In this document: piece by piece, positions 26,537-34,988 of the stretch
Layout: the number at the start of each line of letters is the position of its first letter
Position numbering within the stretch: the stretch's first letter is position 1
DNA from: Paenibacillus sp. AN1007
GTDB taxonomy: Bacteria; Bacillota; Bacilli; Paenibacillales; Paenibacillaceae
Length of the DNA stretch: 64,000 nucleotides
Assembly: GCF_040702995.1 (NCBI RefSeq)
Contig: NZ_CP159992.1
Coordinates: 2,381,501-2,445,500, forward strand
Reading direction: 5' to 3'
Notes under the pieces: model-generated
Seen by the model: the letters and a program-made list of their open reading frames with translations, nothing else
The model's database searches: none
What the model was told of the DNA's origin: nothing
Program-made: the position numbers and the translations under genes

Positions 26537-29347
26537 TCAAGATAATACAATTCCAACGGGACCAATCAAGCCGCAATCTAGCGGCAGCCGGTTAGGATCG
26601 AAAATGCTTAGCGCATTGTTCAGCGTAGTAGCCACTTCGACCTCTAGCACGTTGTCTTCTCCATAGCGTAAGTATTCTCCGATCGGAATATGACGCCCGA
26701 TCTGATCCACACCGTGGATCTCTTGGCCATTAACGAAGACCCTGAACGTATCGGACACCTCACCCATCTCTAAAATAACGGCAGCGGAAGTATCATTCCG
26801 CTCTTCAATGCGGAAACTTGTCCGATATCGTCCAATTCCGGATACTTGCCGAAGCACCGGAATGTGAGTCCAGGAGCGCAGCTCGTCAAGTTCAAGCTCG
26901 ATCCTTTCAAGCTTCGTCTCCGTCGGATGCGCGCCTGCAGTCCAACGGTCCACGACGAGAGACCAGTGATCTGGTATGATCCGCGTACCTTTCGCAATCA
27001 TATCGCGATATTCCTCGCGCTGAAGCGCTTCTGTCCATTCATCTGCAACCGCGATCAAAGCAGTTCCGTTCGGAGCGAGTCGCAGCTTCGCCGTCGTTTG
27101 ACCGGAGCCTGTATGAACAGCGGCCATCGGGCATATTGTTCCATCCCAAGCGTTCAGCTTGAAAGGATTCCCTGTCCCTGTGAACTGCACTTCTCCCTCG
27201 AATGCCTGCACTTGACTTGGATTGTAGATGAAGTAAAAGGAAATACCGTTTTCGTACCGACGGGCATTCAACAGAGGCGACTCGCACTGGACTTGAACAG
27301 CAGGAATGACGGAAAGCTCGCCCAGTGCCGCGACCGCATCTTCTTGAGTCTTAACCGCTCTTACCGTCGGCAGGTTTAACAGATGCTCGATTTGATCGCA
27401 CAGCTCGACGTCTTTGGCTCTCATCTTGTCCTTGCTGCCAAAGAACGAACCAGCATGATTCGGAGCTTCTCCAACGACCACGACAGGTAGTCCGCTCTCC
27501 GCGAAGGCGATCAGTTGATTGGCTGTTTCAATCGGGAGATCGGACGCTATCCAGTCTCCGGTCAACGACTTCTTGCGCATATCTACGACGATAGCGCGAT
27601 ATGCCGGACCGTCTGCTGCCAGTACGGATTGCCCCTCGAATGTACCAATCTGGGCACGCGGTGAATCCAACAAACAAGGACTTACAAAGTCATACGTGAA
27701 ACCGGCTTGTTCATAAGAAGTCAATTCCGTTCCCATCGCGCCATGAATTCCATCAATATGATAACGATAAATCGCCAGATCTACCTTCGGCTTACCAAGT
27801 TGAAGCAGATATTGAGTGCGCGCGATATAGTCTGTGAGGGCTCTTGCATGAAGGGAATTTGGTTGGCGTCCTCCCCATTCGTTCGAGAACCTCGACCCCA
27901 TGAGCGATAAACCCGGCCATTTGAACATCGCTTCGAAATGTTCCGAAGCAGATGAAGTATCGTAGGACATACCGTGAAGAACCGCCTGGTTGACGCCAGC
28001 CGCAAAGCCTCGATGCAATTGCCAGAGAAGGCCGAAGTCCTGTCCGGTCCACGTCTGCTTGTAGCCATAACCCATAACAGCGCCTACCTCAATCGAATAG
28101 ATCTCGCGATCATATAGATGAACTGCCCCCGATTGGATTCGGTAACCATCGGTCGAATCATGGAAACCGAGCGATTCCGTCTCCGGGATGTCAACTTCGT
28201 AAAGGCCCGTGGAGAGCTCGGTAGGCATGCCGTATGTTTGATAACGAAGCTTCATATGATGTCCGTTTGCCCACCTTCTTATTGTCCGTAGGTGATTGTC
28301 CCGGAACATATCTGTCAAGGTTTGAAAGAAGTCGTTCCTGATGCGCAGGTTTGCCGAGCGGTCAGCAAAATCGTAATCCGAGTCTCCGTCCGTCCGATTG
28401 CCCGCACCTAGCTGATACAAACCTTTGACGAATATCGAAGGCAGATAAGCAGTCAAATCATAGCCTCGACGCATACGGAACTCCTCTAATACGGCGGGAG
28501 ACCAGATCGCGACGGGCATCGGCGCTGCACCGTACATCCCGCCCAGCATGGTTGCGTTCAATTCAATGGAATCACAGAACAAGCTTCCGGCGTTCTTCTC
28601 GTATAAGGCAAGAATCTCAGGGTCCGCAAACAGGCGTTTGTCCCAGAAACCCGTAACTGCATCGGCTGCAGCTTTCGAGAAGTGATCGATCGCGGGAGCC
28701 CCGATCGAGTCATTCATCTGTCCGTTCGTTTGGCTCCAAAAGCCGAACAAGCACCATTCTCCGTCAAGAGGAGCTGTCCATTCTATCTTTCCGTCGTCAA
28801 CGCTGAAGGTAAGATCGGTCGCCGTTTCCAGTTCTAGCGTTACGACTTCGCCTATGGACTCGCCTCTGTATCTCCGAGCAGCCGTCACAGCAACAAGTTT
28901 ATAAGGACGTGACGGATCGATCGTCTCTGGGATAGGAATTGCTTCGTTGTAAGTCCCTACAACTACCGCCGTCCCGATATGCAATCCATGTGTGCAGCGA
29001 TCGTCATTCTTGTCCATGACAGCGGGCGTTGCGATCGGCCATAGCGGTCCTACAGTGAAATCCAACTGAAAGTTAAGCGGAATGGCGGCTTCGAGCGCAT
29101 CTTTCATCCGATTGTTCCATTCATCACTTCCGAAAACGAAGCGGCCATAATCCGCTGGATTTACATCTGCCGAAGGGATCGGGAAGAAATGGATGATTTC
29201 CGCACCGCCGTAGCCTGCCTCCGCCATCCACTCGATCTCCCGTTTAATCTCGTCTTTGTCCATGAATGCGCCGGGAAGCCACCACCTCATTTTCGGGCGA
29301 TAGCGCTTGGAGGTAGTTTGGAATTCTGCTGGATTCCATGTATTCAT
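26537..29347 (-). CDS. GH106-like alpha-L-rhamnosidase
   Basis: 936 residues, no signal peptide. The start PKMRWWLPGAFMDKDEIKRE and the AGYGGAEIIHF and GPLWPIATPAV segments are typical of GH106-type proteins, inverting calcium-dependent enzymes that cleave terminal rhamnose from rhamnogalacturonan. A large catalytic TIM-like region is followed by C-terminal beta-sandwich domains (SGIGRYRTSF, FRVFVNGQEIH). The start is ATG 29347 with AAGGAG 8 nt upstream; a GTG three codons earlier overlaps that site. The gene is visibly more GC-rich than its neighbours, which with the remnant behind it suggests acquisition. A -10 TATAAT lies at 29410. Confidence 0.82.
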   Translation of the reverse strand: MNTWNPAEFQTTSKRYRPKMRWWLPGAFMDKDEIKREIEWMAEAGYGGAEIIHFFPIPSADVNPADYGRFVFGSDEWNNRMKDALEAAIPLNFQLDFTVGPLWPIATPAVMDKNDDRCTHGLHIGTAVVVGTYNEAIPIPETIDPSRPYKLVAVTAARRYRGESIGEVVTLELETATDLTFSVDDGKIEWTAPLDGEWCLFGFWSQTNGQMNDSIGAPAIDHFSKAAADAVTGFWDKRLFADPEILALYEKNAGSLFCDSIELNATMLGGMYGAAPMPVAIWSPAVLEEFRMRRGYDLTAYLPSIFVKGLYQLGAGNRTDGDSDYDFADRSANLRIRNDFFQTLTDMFRDNHLRTIRRWANGHHMKLRYQTYGMPTELSTGLYEVDIPETESLGFHDSTDGYRIQSGAVHLYDREIYSIEVGAVMGYGYKQTWTGQDFGLLWQLHRGFAAGVNQAVLHGMSYDTSSASEHFEAMFKWPGLSLMGSRFSNEWGGRQPNSLHARALTDYIARTQYLLQLGKPKVDLAIYRYHIDGIHGAMGTELTSYEQAGFTYDFVSPCLLDSPRAQIGTFEGQSVLAADGPAYRAIVVDMRKKSLTGDWIASDLPIETANQLIAFAESGLPVVVVGEAPNHAGSFFGSKDKMRAKDVELCDQIEHLLNLPTVRAVKTQEDAVAALGELSVIPAVQVQCESPLLNARRYENGISFYFIYNPSQVQAFEGEVQFTGTGNPFKLNAWDGTICPMAAVHTGSGQTTAKLRLAPNGTALIAVADEWTEALQREEYRDMIAKGTRIIPDHWSLVVDRWTAGAHPTETKLERIELELDELRSWTHIPVLRQVSGIGRYRTSFRIEERNDTSAAVILEMGEVSDTFRVFVNGQEIHGVDQIGRHIPIGEYLRYGEDNVLEVEVATTLNNALSIFDPNRLPLDCGLIGPVGIVLS

Positions 29348-29409
29348 TTCAAACACTCCTTAATTGAGAAGATTGGGAAACTTTAATTTTTCAAAACTGT
29401 TATACATTC

Positions 29410-29415
29410 ATTATA
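29410..29415 (-). promoter_or_regulatory. Candidate -10 of the GH106-like gene
   Basis: A perfect TATAAT reads towards the gene about 63 bp before its start. The -35 at the right spacing is weak, so an activator may be needed. Confidence 0.4.
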
Positions 29416-29546
29416 AGAACTTTGATTTAGAGAAACTGTAACGGAAACCAAACATCATATAACGCGATCTTAATCTGTGTTATCAATTAGAATAGAGAGG
29501 AAGCAAGTCAAAAATTCGCATTTGCTTCATGAAAAGAGTACAATTA

Positions 29547-29564
29547 ACTTCAAGTTAACTTTAA
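29547..29564 (+). promoter_or_regulatory. MerR operator, autoregulatory copy
   Basis: ACTTCAAGTTAACTTTAA, identical over 18 bp to the copy in the SDR promoter at 29989-30006, about 20 bp before the merR-type start. It contains the palindromic core AAGTTAACTT. Its position suits autoregulation. Confidence 0.7.
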
Positions 29565-29585
29565 CTATTAAAGGAGCATCTTGAT

Positions 29586-29954
29586 ATGTACAGTATTAGT
29601 GAAATTGAGAAGATCACAGGTTTACGTCCCTCCACCCTACGTTATTATGAACAAGAAGGCATCTTACCACATGTGGAACGGAATGCTTCAGGTAGAAGAG
29701 AATATTCAGAAGAGGTTTTAGAGTGGCTTGAACTGGTTATCGCTTTAAAAGATACGGGAATGTCTATTGAAGACATTAAGACTTATACAGAGCTGATTCG
29801 CCAAGGTGATCCTTCCCTAGATGCCAGAAAACAATTTTTGCTTATGCATAAAACCAAAGTGGAACGTACTCTGGCTCAGACTCAGTTCCATCTGGAAAAG
29901 ATTATTCGGAAGATAGCGATTTACGATATTTTAATGCATAAGAAGATGACATAG
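29586..29954 (+). CDS. MerR-family regulator (AdhR-like)
   Basis: 122 residues. N-terminal winged helix (YSISEIEKITGLRPSTLRYY, then GILPHVERNASGRREY), followed by a dimerisation coiled coil (about 80-118). No Cys metal-binding set is seen, so it is closer to the aldehyde- or organic-responsive AdhR/YfmP type than to metal sensors. The ATG follows AAAGGAG. Identical operator sequences lie before its own gene and before the SDR 90 bp downstream, so it controls both. Confidence 0.9.
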   Translation: MYSISEIEKITGLRPSTLRYYEQEGILPHVERNASGRREYSEEVLEWLELVIALKDTGMSIEDIKTYTELIRQGDPSLDARKQFLLMHKTKVERTLAQTQFHLEKIIRKIAIYDILMHKKMT

Positions 29955-29985
29955 TCTATGAATATTCTTATTTCAAAAATGAGTA

Positions 29986-30016
29986 TTGACTTCAAGTTAA
30001 CTTTAAGAGGTAGAGT
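29986..30016 (+). promoter_or_regulatory. MerR-type promoter of the SDR gene
   Basis: -35 TTGACT (29986-29991), a 19-nt spacer, then -10 TAGAGT (30011-30016). The overlong spacer is the hallmark of promoters that need MerR untwisting. The palindrome AAGTTAACTT sits inside the spacer. Confidence 0.8.
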
Positions 30017-30045
30017 AAAGTTATTACCTTGAAGGAGTGATTACA

Positions 30046-30885
30046 TTGTCAGAATCAAAAGTTTGGCTTATCACTGGATGTTCAACAGGATTTGGGCGGC
30101 ACATCGCGCAGAAAGCGATTGAAGCAGGTTATAAAGTTGTCGTGACCGCACGTAATGTGCAGCAGGTAACAGATCTTGTTGCCGGGCATGAGGATCAGGT
30201 AATTGCTCTCTCACTGGACGTGACTAATCCAGATCAGATCCGCAATGTGGTTGACCGTACGATTGAGAAGTTTAACCGTATAGATGTGCTTGTGAACAAT
30301 GCAGGTATCGGATATTTCAGCTCCGTTGAGGAAAGCGTAGAGGAAGAAACCCGTAAGATGTTTGAGGTTAACTTCTGGGGTCTCATGCATGTAACTAATG
30401 CTGTTCTTCCACATATGAGATCACAAAAAAGTGGTCACATTATAAACTTCTCATCCATTGGCGGTCTGGCTTCATTCCCGACCCTGGGCTATTATCACGC
30501 TACAAAATACGCTGTTGAGGGCATATCCGAGAGTCTCTCCCAAGAATTAAAACCTTTTAATATTCATGTGACTTTAATAGAGCCAAGCGGTTTTCGCACA
30601 GATTGGGCTGGCCGTTCTTCTGTCAAAACAGAGACAAGCATCCCTGAGCTTAAAGAATCCATCGTCGGACAAATGCTGCAAGGGATCGAACTCGGTGTTG
30701 GTCAAGAAAATGGAGATCCTGCAAAGGCTGCCGATGCAGTTATTAAAGTGGTGGAAACAACGGAACCGCCTCTTCGTTTGCTGCTGGGACAACAAGCCTA
30801 CGATACAGCGACCTATAAATTCAACAGCCTGCTTGCCAGTATAGAACAATGGAAAGAAACAACGATAAACGCAGATTACAAATAA
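30046..30885 (+). CDS. SDR-family oxidoreductase, MerR-controlled
   Basis: 279 residues. Classical SDR with ITGCSTGFGRHIAQKA (cofactor loop), NNAGIGY, and the catalytic YHATKYAVEG. The TARNV segment after beta-2 suggests NADP(H). TTG 30046 is the probable start: AAGGAG lies 8 nt upstream, while a GTG at 30037 overlaps that site. With its MerR regulator it looks like a small aldehyde- or ketone-detoxifying unit. Confidence 0.9.
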   Translation: MSESKVWLITGCSTGFGRHIAQKAIEAGYKVVVTARNVQQVTDLVAGHEDQVIALSLDVTNPDQIRNVVDRTIEKFNRIDVLVNNAGIGYFSSVEESVEEETRKMFEVNFWGLMHVTNAVLPHMRSQKSGHIINFSSIGGLASFPTLGYYHATKYAVEGISESLSQELKPFNIHVTLIEPSGFRTDWAGRSSVKTETSIPELKESIVGQMLQGIELGVGQENGDPAKAADAVIKVVETTEPPLRLLLGQQAYDTATYKFNSLLASIEQWKETTINADYK

Positions 30886-30900
30886 TTAAATCTTGAATTA

Positions 30901-30951
30901 CAAAATTTCACAGGGCATCACTTTTTGATGTGATAGCCTTGTGAAATTTTG
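30901..30951 (+). terminator. Long hairpin terminator after the SDR gene
   Basis: CAAAATTTCACA and TGTGAAATTTTG, plus inner GGC/GCC and TCAC/GTGA, form a stem of about 20 bp with few mismatches over TTTTTGA. The A/T-rich base gives U-rich 3' arms on both strands, so it probably ends both converging genes. Confidence 0.75.
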
Positions 30952-31013
30952 CTGTTTGTCAGAAAGCGCATGCTGTTTACGATTTTAATTTCAATGCATA
31001 GTCTGGTTTGGAT

Positions 31014-33737
31014 TTAGTCTTGAGAGATAAAGCAGCTGAAGGTTTTTGCTCCACGCAATGCATGCTCCGTACCATCTGGAAGCTTAACTATAGCCGAAGT
31101 TGCTATAGGCAATTTAGCTTGAAGTAAAAATTGATGCTCCTTTATACGCCATTCGATCTCAACCAATCCTTGCTTTGTTGCAACACTGCCCTTCGCCCAC
31201 TCTAACTTCCCCACGTGCGGCTCGATTTTAATGCTAGTTGATCCCGGATCGGCGGGTGATACACCAAGTATAGTAGCTGGGAATTCAGCGAGCGGAACTG
31301 CACTCCAAGCATGACAATCGCTTCTTGGATTCACTTCCATCTCTGGAAGTGTCGTCAAACCTTGTGAAGTGAATACACGCCAGCGATCCCACAGTCCAAA
31401 TATTTTATGCTGTAGGCCCACTTTCTTTAAAGCTTGAATCATTAAATACGAGAACGGCAGCGTTACCTGGTGAATTGGCTCATCCAGTGTGCGTTCCATC
31501 AGTCGTCGGGCTTCTTCTCCTTCGATTGCTCCTGCAAGGATCGATATAATCTGAGTGTGCTGACTATATATCTCCAGCCCAGGCATATCGCGAAATAACT
31601 GACGTTCTTCAGACCAGGCAAGCTTTCTCAAGGCATTACACACTTGTTCTGCTCTCGATTCCATCGTTGATGCAGTTTGACTCCAGCCTGCAGCATGTAA
31701 TAATGCTGCGGATTTCCTTAACGCTGCTGCATACATGAAACTCAGCAAAAACATGGGACGATCCACGCTCTCAGGCGGGGCACCCAGCGGCCATGCATCA
31801 ACCCAATCGAAATAGGTCCAGAATCGGTTTGAAGTTACACCAACGATTCCGTCATCCGTTAATCTTGTATAAAACCAATCCATTAATTCAATGATGGCAG
31901 GTCGATATTGTTCCACTAATTGCAGGTCTCCATTAAACTCAAAATGCTCTGAGATCATATCCACCCAGTAAAGTGAAAAGGATGGAATGACTTGAGGCTC
32001 TACCGATGGAAAACGTGCTTGAAGTAATCCGGAAGGTTGTCTGGATCGATAAAAATCGTCTATGGTTCTCCTTGCCATTCTGTCATCGCCGCTAACATTA
32101 TACGTAAACAACATCATGAGTCGACTATCCATCGCATACTGGAGCTGTTCGTAATAAGGACAATCTTCATAAGTTTCGTGCATACAAAGTTGTAAGGTTC
32201 GAATGCTCAGATCCCATATCTTGTTAAGTTCTTGATCTGAAGATTCAAATTGAGCTTTTACTTCTAATGGATATCCGGTTTCTCGGTACGACAACTGCAG
32301 CAATTCAAGTGGTGTATCTTCTGTTTCAATTTCCAAACGAACGTAACGGAATGTTCTGAACCAGAAGGGCTCGTATACCTCATCCATTACATTTTCATTT
32401 ACTTGTCCTGCAGCAATATAGGTATCGAATTCACCCATTAACTGTCCGGTGTTATCTTCTCGATCTCCTTTTTTTCGCTGCATTTCAGTGCTCTCGTGAG
32501 GTTCATAACACTCGGCGCCCATCAATCTCACTTTAGCACCTCGGCCATTGCGCATCCGTATGTTGAGATAAGCGGTTGTCAATTCTCCAGCATCTAAATC
32601 CACCTGGATTTTATGTCCGCTTGGGATTAGCAGCGATGATGTGTTATCAAGCGTATTTTGTAGAAACTGTTCAGCCTCTTCGACTCCCACACCCGTTGCT
32701 TTTGTTACTTCAACAAATTGTTTTTCTTCTTCGTACATAAATGGTATGGGTCGAGGTAACAAGTTCCATGGACTAAGGATCCCGGCGAATCCACGTGTCT
32801 CGGCAAATGGGACAGCATGTTCCCAGCTAGAATCATCATAATAAGGGAACTCCCAGCCTTGCGGTGCGCCATTCCCTTCTACTTCTTCTACGCCTCCCAT
32901 CCAACGAATTAGCTCTTTGGATACATGTCTGTATCCTTGATGACGGTAGGTACGCCAGTTTGCATCAGAGTGGAGTGGCATTATCTCAGTGCCGTTTTCG
33001 TCTCGTAAAGAGGCCTCTATTAGCAGGCCAGCAGACTGTGAGCGCCAAACGGAAATGGGGCCTCCCTCTCCAATTTTGAATGGTTCCATCGCAGGATAAC
33101 GGAGCACCTTTACTGCGAGTACGTTGTTACCTGGAAAAAGATATTCACTTACATCTACGGATTCGTAATATGTAGTATGCATATCGCCTTTACAAGGGCC
33201 GATCGAAACGGATGTACCGTTAACATAGAGTCTGTATCTGCTATCTGCAGAAATATTAATCACTAATTTGGGTGATATCGATTCACCGATGTGGAAGCTT
33301 TTTCTGAAATACACAAGGCGATGCTCAGTATTTGCCTGCTCCTCCGGCTGCCTTACATCCCATATCCATTTCCCTCTCCAGTACCGGTTCTCCTGAACAG
33401 AAGTTTCACCATATTTCTGAAGCTTCTCGTTTAAGGAAGCCCCCCGCCCTTTTTCACCTGAGAACTGAACTGTTCCCATGTATGGTAAAGATATTGATCC
33501 AGTACAAGTTTGATGTTGAAAAGTAAGTTCGATGTCATAAGACTGACCTGATGGATCTATTCCTTTTGCCGAAAGTACGTTTTCATTCAAACGAACCTGT
33601 TCAAAAGAAAGGTTTAGATTCATCGGTTCCGTTTCTACTACAAGCTGAACAGCCCCGCTGCTGTCTTTAGTGATTGTAAATACGGCATAAAACTGAAGGT
33701 AGGGCGTCTTAATGGTTCCATTCCATAATTCATGCAT
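31014..33737 (-). CDS. GH78-like alpha-L-rhamnosidase with N-terminal beta domain
   Basis: 907 residues, cytoplasmic. From about residue 119 it parallels the 802-residue enzyme at 8291: WIWD start, ISADSRYRLYVNG, GPCKGD, and the acidic motif EDCPYYEQLQYAMDSR with D..E..D at the same spacing. The first about 118 residues are an extra beta-rich domain (ELWNGTIKTPYLQFYAVF ... MGTVQFSGEKG) resembling the small beta domain found beside some Firmicute serine hydrolases. The ATG follows AAAGGAG. It is 36 bp after the alpha/beta hydrolase, so deacylation and deglycosylation may be coupled. Confidence 0.82.
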   Translation of the reverse strand: MHELWNGTIKTPYLQFYAVFTITKDSSGAVQLVVETEPMNLNLSFEQVRLNENVLSAKGIDPSGQSYDIELTFQHQTCTGSISLPYMGTVQFSGEKGRGASLNEKLQKYGETSVQENRYWRGKWIWDVRQPEEQANTEHRLVYFRKSFHIGESISPKLVINISADSRYRLYVNGTSVSIGPCKGDMHTTYYESVDVSEYLFPGNNVLAVKVLRYPAMEPFKIGEGGPISVWRSQSAGLLIEASLRDENGTEIMPLHSDANWRTYRHQGYRHVSKELIRWMGGVEEVEGNGAPQGWEFPYYDDSSWEHAVPFAETRGFAGILSPWNLLPRPIPFMYEEEKQFVEVTKATGVGVEEAEQFLQNTLDNTSSLLIPSGHKIQVDLDAGELTTAYLNIRMRNGRGAKVRLMGAECYEPHESTEMQRKKGDREDNTGQLMGEFDTYIAAGQVNENVMDEVYEPFWFRTFRYVRLEIETEDTPLELLQLSYRETGYPLEVKAQFESSDQELNKIWDLSIRTLQLCMHETYEDCPYYEQLQYAMDSRLMMLFTYNVSGDDRMARRTIDDFYRSRQPSGLLQARFPSVEPQVIPSFSLYWVDMISEHFEFNGDLQLVEQYRPAIIELMDWFYTRLTDDGIVGVTSNRFWTYFDWVDAWPLGAPPESVDRPMFLLSFMYAAALRKSAALLHAAGWSQTASTMESRAEQVCNALRKLAWSEERQLFRDMPGLEIYSQHTQIISILAGAIEGEEARRLMERTLDEPIHQVTLPFSYLMIQALKKVGLQHKIFGLWDRWRVFTSQGLTTLPEMEVNPRSDCHAWSAVPLAEFPATILGVSPADPGSTSIKIEPHVGKLEWAKGSVATKQGLVEIEWRIKEHQFLLQAKLPIATSAIVKLPDGTEHALRGAKTFSCFISQD

Positions 33738-33773
33738 TTATTTAACTCCTTTCTTTTTTTATTCTTCTGCATA

Positions 33774-34724
33774 TTAAAGCTTCAATTCAGCGTGAATTGA
33801 CTGTAATATTTCTTGGGATACAGGGGAATGAGGAAATGAAGAAAGCATTTTAAGAGTAAAGCCTTTGGTATAATCAAGGTGCGGAGACTGTACCAGTTCG
33901 GGCAGGTATTTATTCAATATTGCTCTAGCCTTCTCATTACTCAACATATCGCCCAAAGTCGAAAATGATCCCCATTGGGCATTGGTTGCAATAAACCTTC
34001 TTTTCTTCAACCATTCCTCGCACAAAACGGGCCAATGCTGCGCCTCAAGATGATCTTCTGCCAAGCCAATTCCATGCATGCCACTTTCGAACAGATGTAG
34101 TGCAAACGGAATATTATGCTTACGGAGACCATTTGCGAACAGGAGACTGTTTTCCAAAGGTACACCGTTATCTTCAACCGTATGCCATAAAAACACCGGC
34201 GGCGTATCTGCAGTAATTTGCTTTTCGTTGGATAACAGATTCAGTAGATCGGGATCTGTTTGCCGCTCTCCCAAAAGCGCTTCTCGACTGCCTTTACTGG
34301 TAAATTCATCGTTCATTGTGATGACTGGATAGCCAAGGACCATGAGGTCAGGACGACTGCTTTGCTGATGGATTGGATCATTCGAATGAGGATTTCCGAG
34401 ATCAAAATGGGTCCCTACTGTCGATGCAAGGTGACCTCCTGCGGAGAATCCCATGATGCCAACCCTTTTTGGATCCACATTCCATTCAGATGCGTTTGCT
34501 CTAACAAGACGGATGGCTGTCTGAGCATCCTCTAGCGGAGCAGGGTGTTGGTGTGGAGATACTCTGTAGTTCAATACAAAAGCCGAGATACCTATACGAT
34601 TAAGCCACAATGCGACTGGCTCCCCTTCATGATATGCTCTTGTGGAGTAAGCACCACCTGGACAGATAATCATGGCAGGGAAAGAGTTATTTCCTTCTAC
34701 TATATATGGTGTTAGCAAATCCAT
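33774..34724 (-). CDS. Alpha/beta hydrolase (esterase) with C-terminal helical module
   Basis: 316 residues. The oxyanion motif ICPGGAY precedes the nucleophile motif MGFSAGGHLAS. The Asp and His of the triad are in VEDNGVP and SGMHGIG. It fits the small BD-FAE/acetyl-xylan-esterase-like group that removes acyl groups from plant oligosaccharides. The last 66 residues are the shared helical module (STLGDMLSNEKARAIL ...). The start is ATG 34724 with AGGAG at 8 nt; an ATG 12 codons upstream lacks a site. First gene of a two-gene operon with the GH78-like enzyme. Confidence 0.88.
   Translation of the reverse strand: MDLLTPYIVEGNNSFPAMIICPGGAYSTRAYHEGEPVALWLNRIGISAFVLNYRVSPHQHPAPLEDAQTAIRLVRANASEWNVDPKRVGIMGFSAGGHLASTVGTHFDLGNPHSNDPIHQQSSRPDLMVLGYPVITMNDEFTSKGSREALLGERQTDPDLLNLLSNEKQITADTPPVFLWHTVEDNGVPLENSLLFANGLRKHNIPFALHLFESGMHGIGLAEDHLEAQHWPVLCEEWLKKRRFIATNAQWGSFSTLGDMLSNEKARAILNKYLPELVQSPHLDYTKGFTLKMLSSFPHSPVSQEILQSIHAELKL
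33777..33974 (-). other. Shared C-terminal helical module (copy 3, esterase)
   Basis: STLGDMLSNEKARAILNKYL, PELVQSP, FTLKMLSSFP, then a helix ending SIHAEL. It is the copy most like the N-terminal module of the SDR at 48171 (LLNNAEATALLAKHLPEF, FTLDQLAAIPQ). Confidence 0.65.
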
Positions 34725-34988
34725 AGTAATCGCTCCTAGTATGTGATGGAGGTGCAACAATATAAATTTTAGTGGACAGATCTAGTTCGGAATATAACTA
34801 TTTCTTAAGGTCGAATAATTCAATCTGAACTAGCTGTTATATTTCAAACTTATTGCTCAGATTATTGTTTATTGACTGAACGTTATCATAAACAAAAAAG
34901 GCACCTCCCTGGAGAAGTGCCTTTAATCTATATTAACCGAGAGACATATCATTGGCTGAGTAACGCATAAAGATGTTAGAATGCTCCG
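34725..34988. other. Intergenic region before the esterase operon
   Basis: 264 bp. It holds the terminator of the biosynthetic operon (34893-34925) and the esterase upstream region, with an inverted repeat CTAGTTC (34782-34788)/GAACTAG (34827-34833) that could be a regulator site. No -35/-10 pair stands out. Confidence 0.4.
34893..34925 (-). terminator. Intrinsic terminator of the biosynthetic operon
   Basis: On the minus strand AAAGGCACTTCTCC pairs with GGGAGGTGCCTTT (one mismatch), followed by TTTTGTTT. It lies about 65 bp after the last stop of the ten-gene operon at 34989. Confidence 0.85.

Noticed and set aside
26846..27379. A 177-codon plus-strand open frame within the GH106-like gene
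   Set aside because: A shadow frame favoured by the higher GC content of the real gene; no ribosome site and unlikely Arg/Ser/Cys-rich composition.
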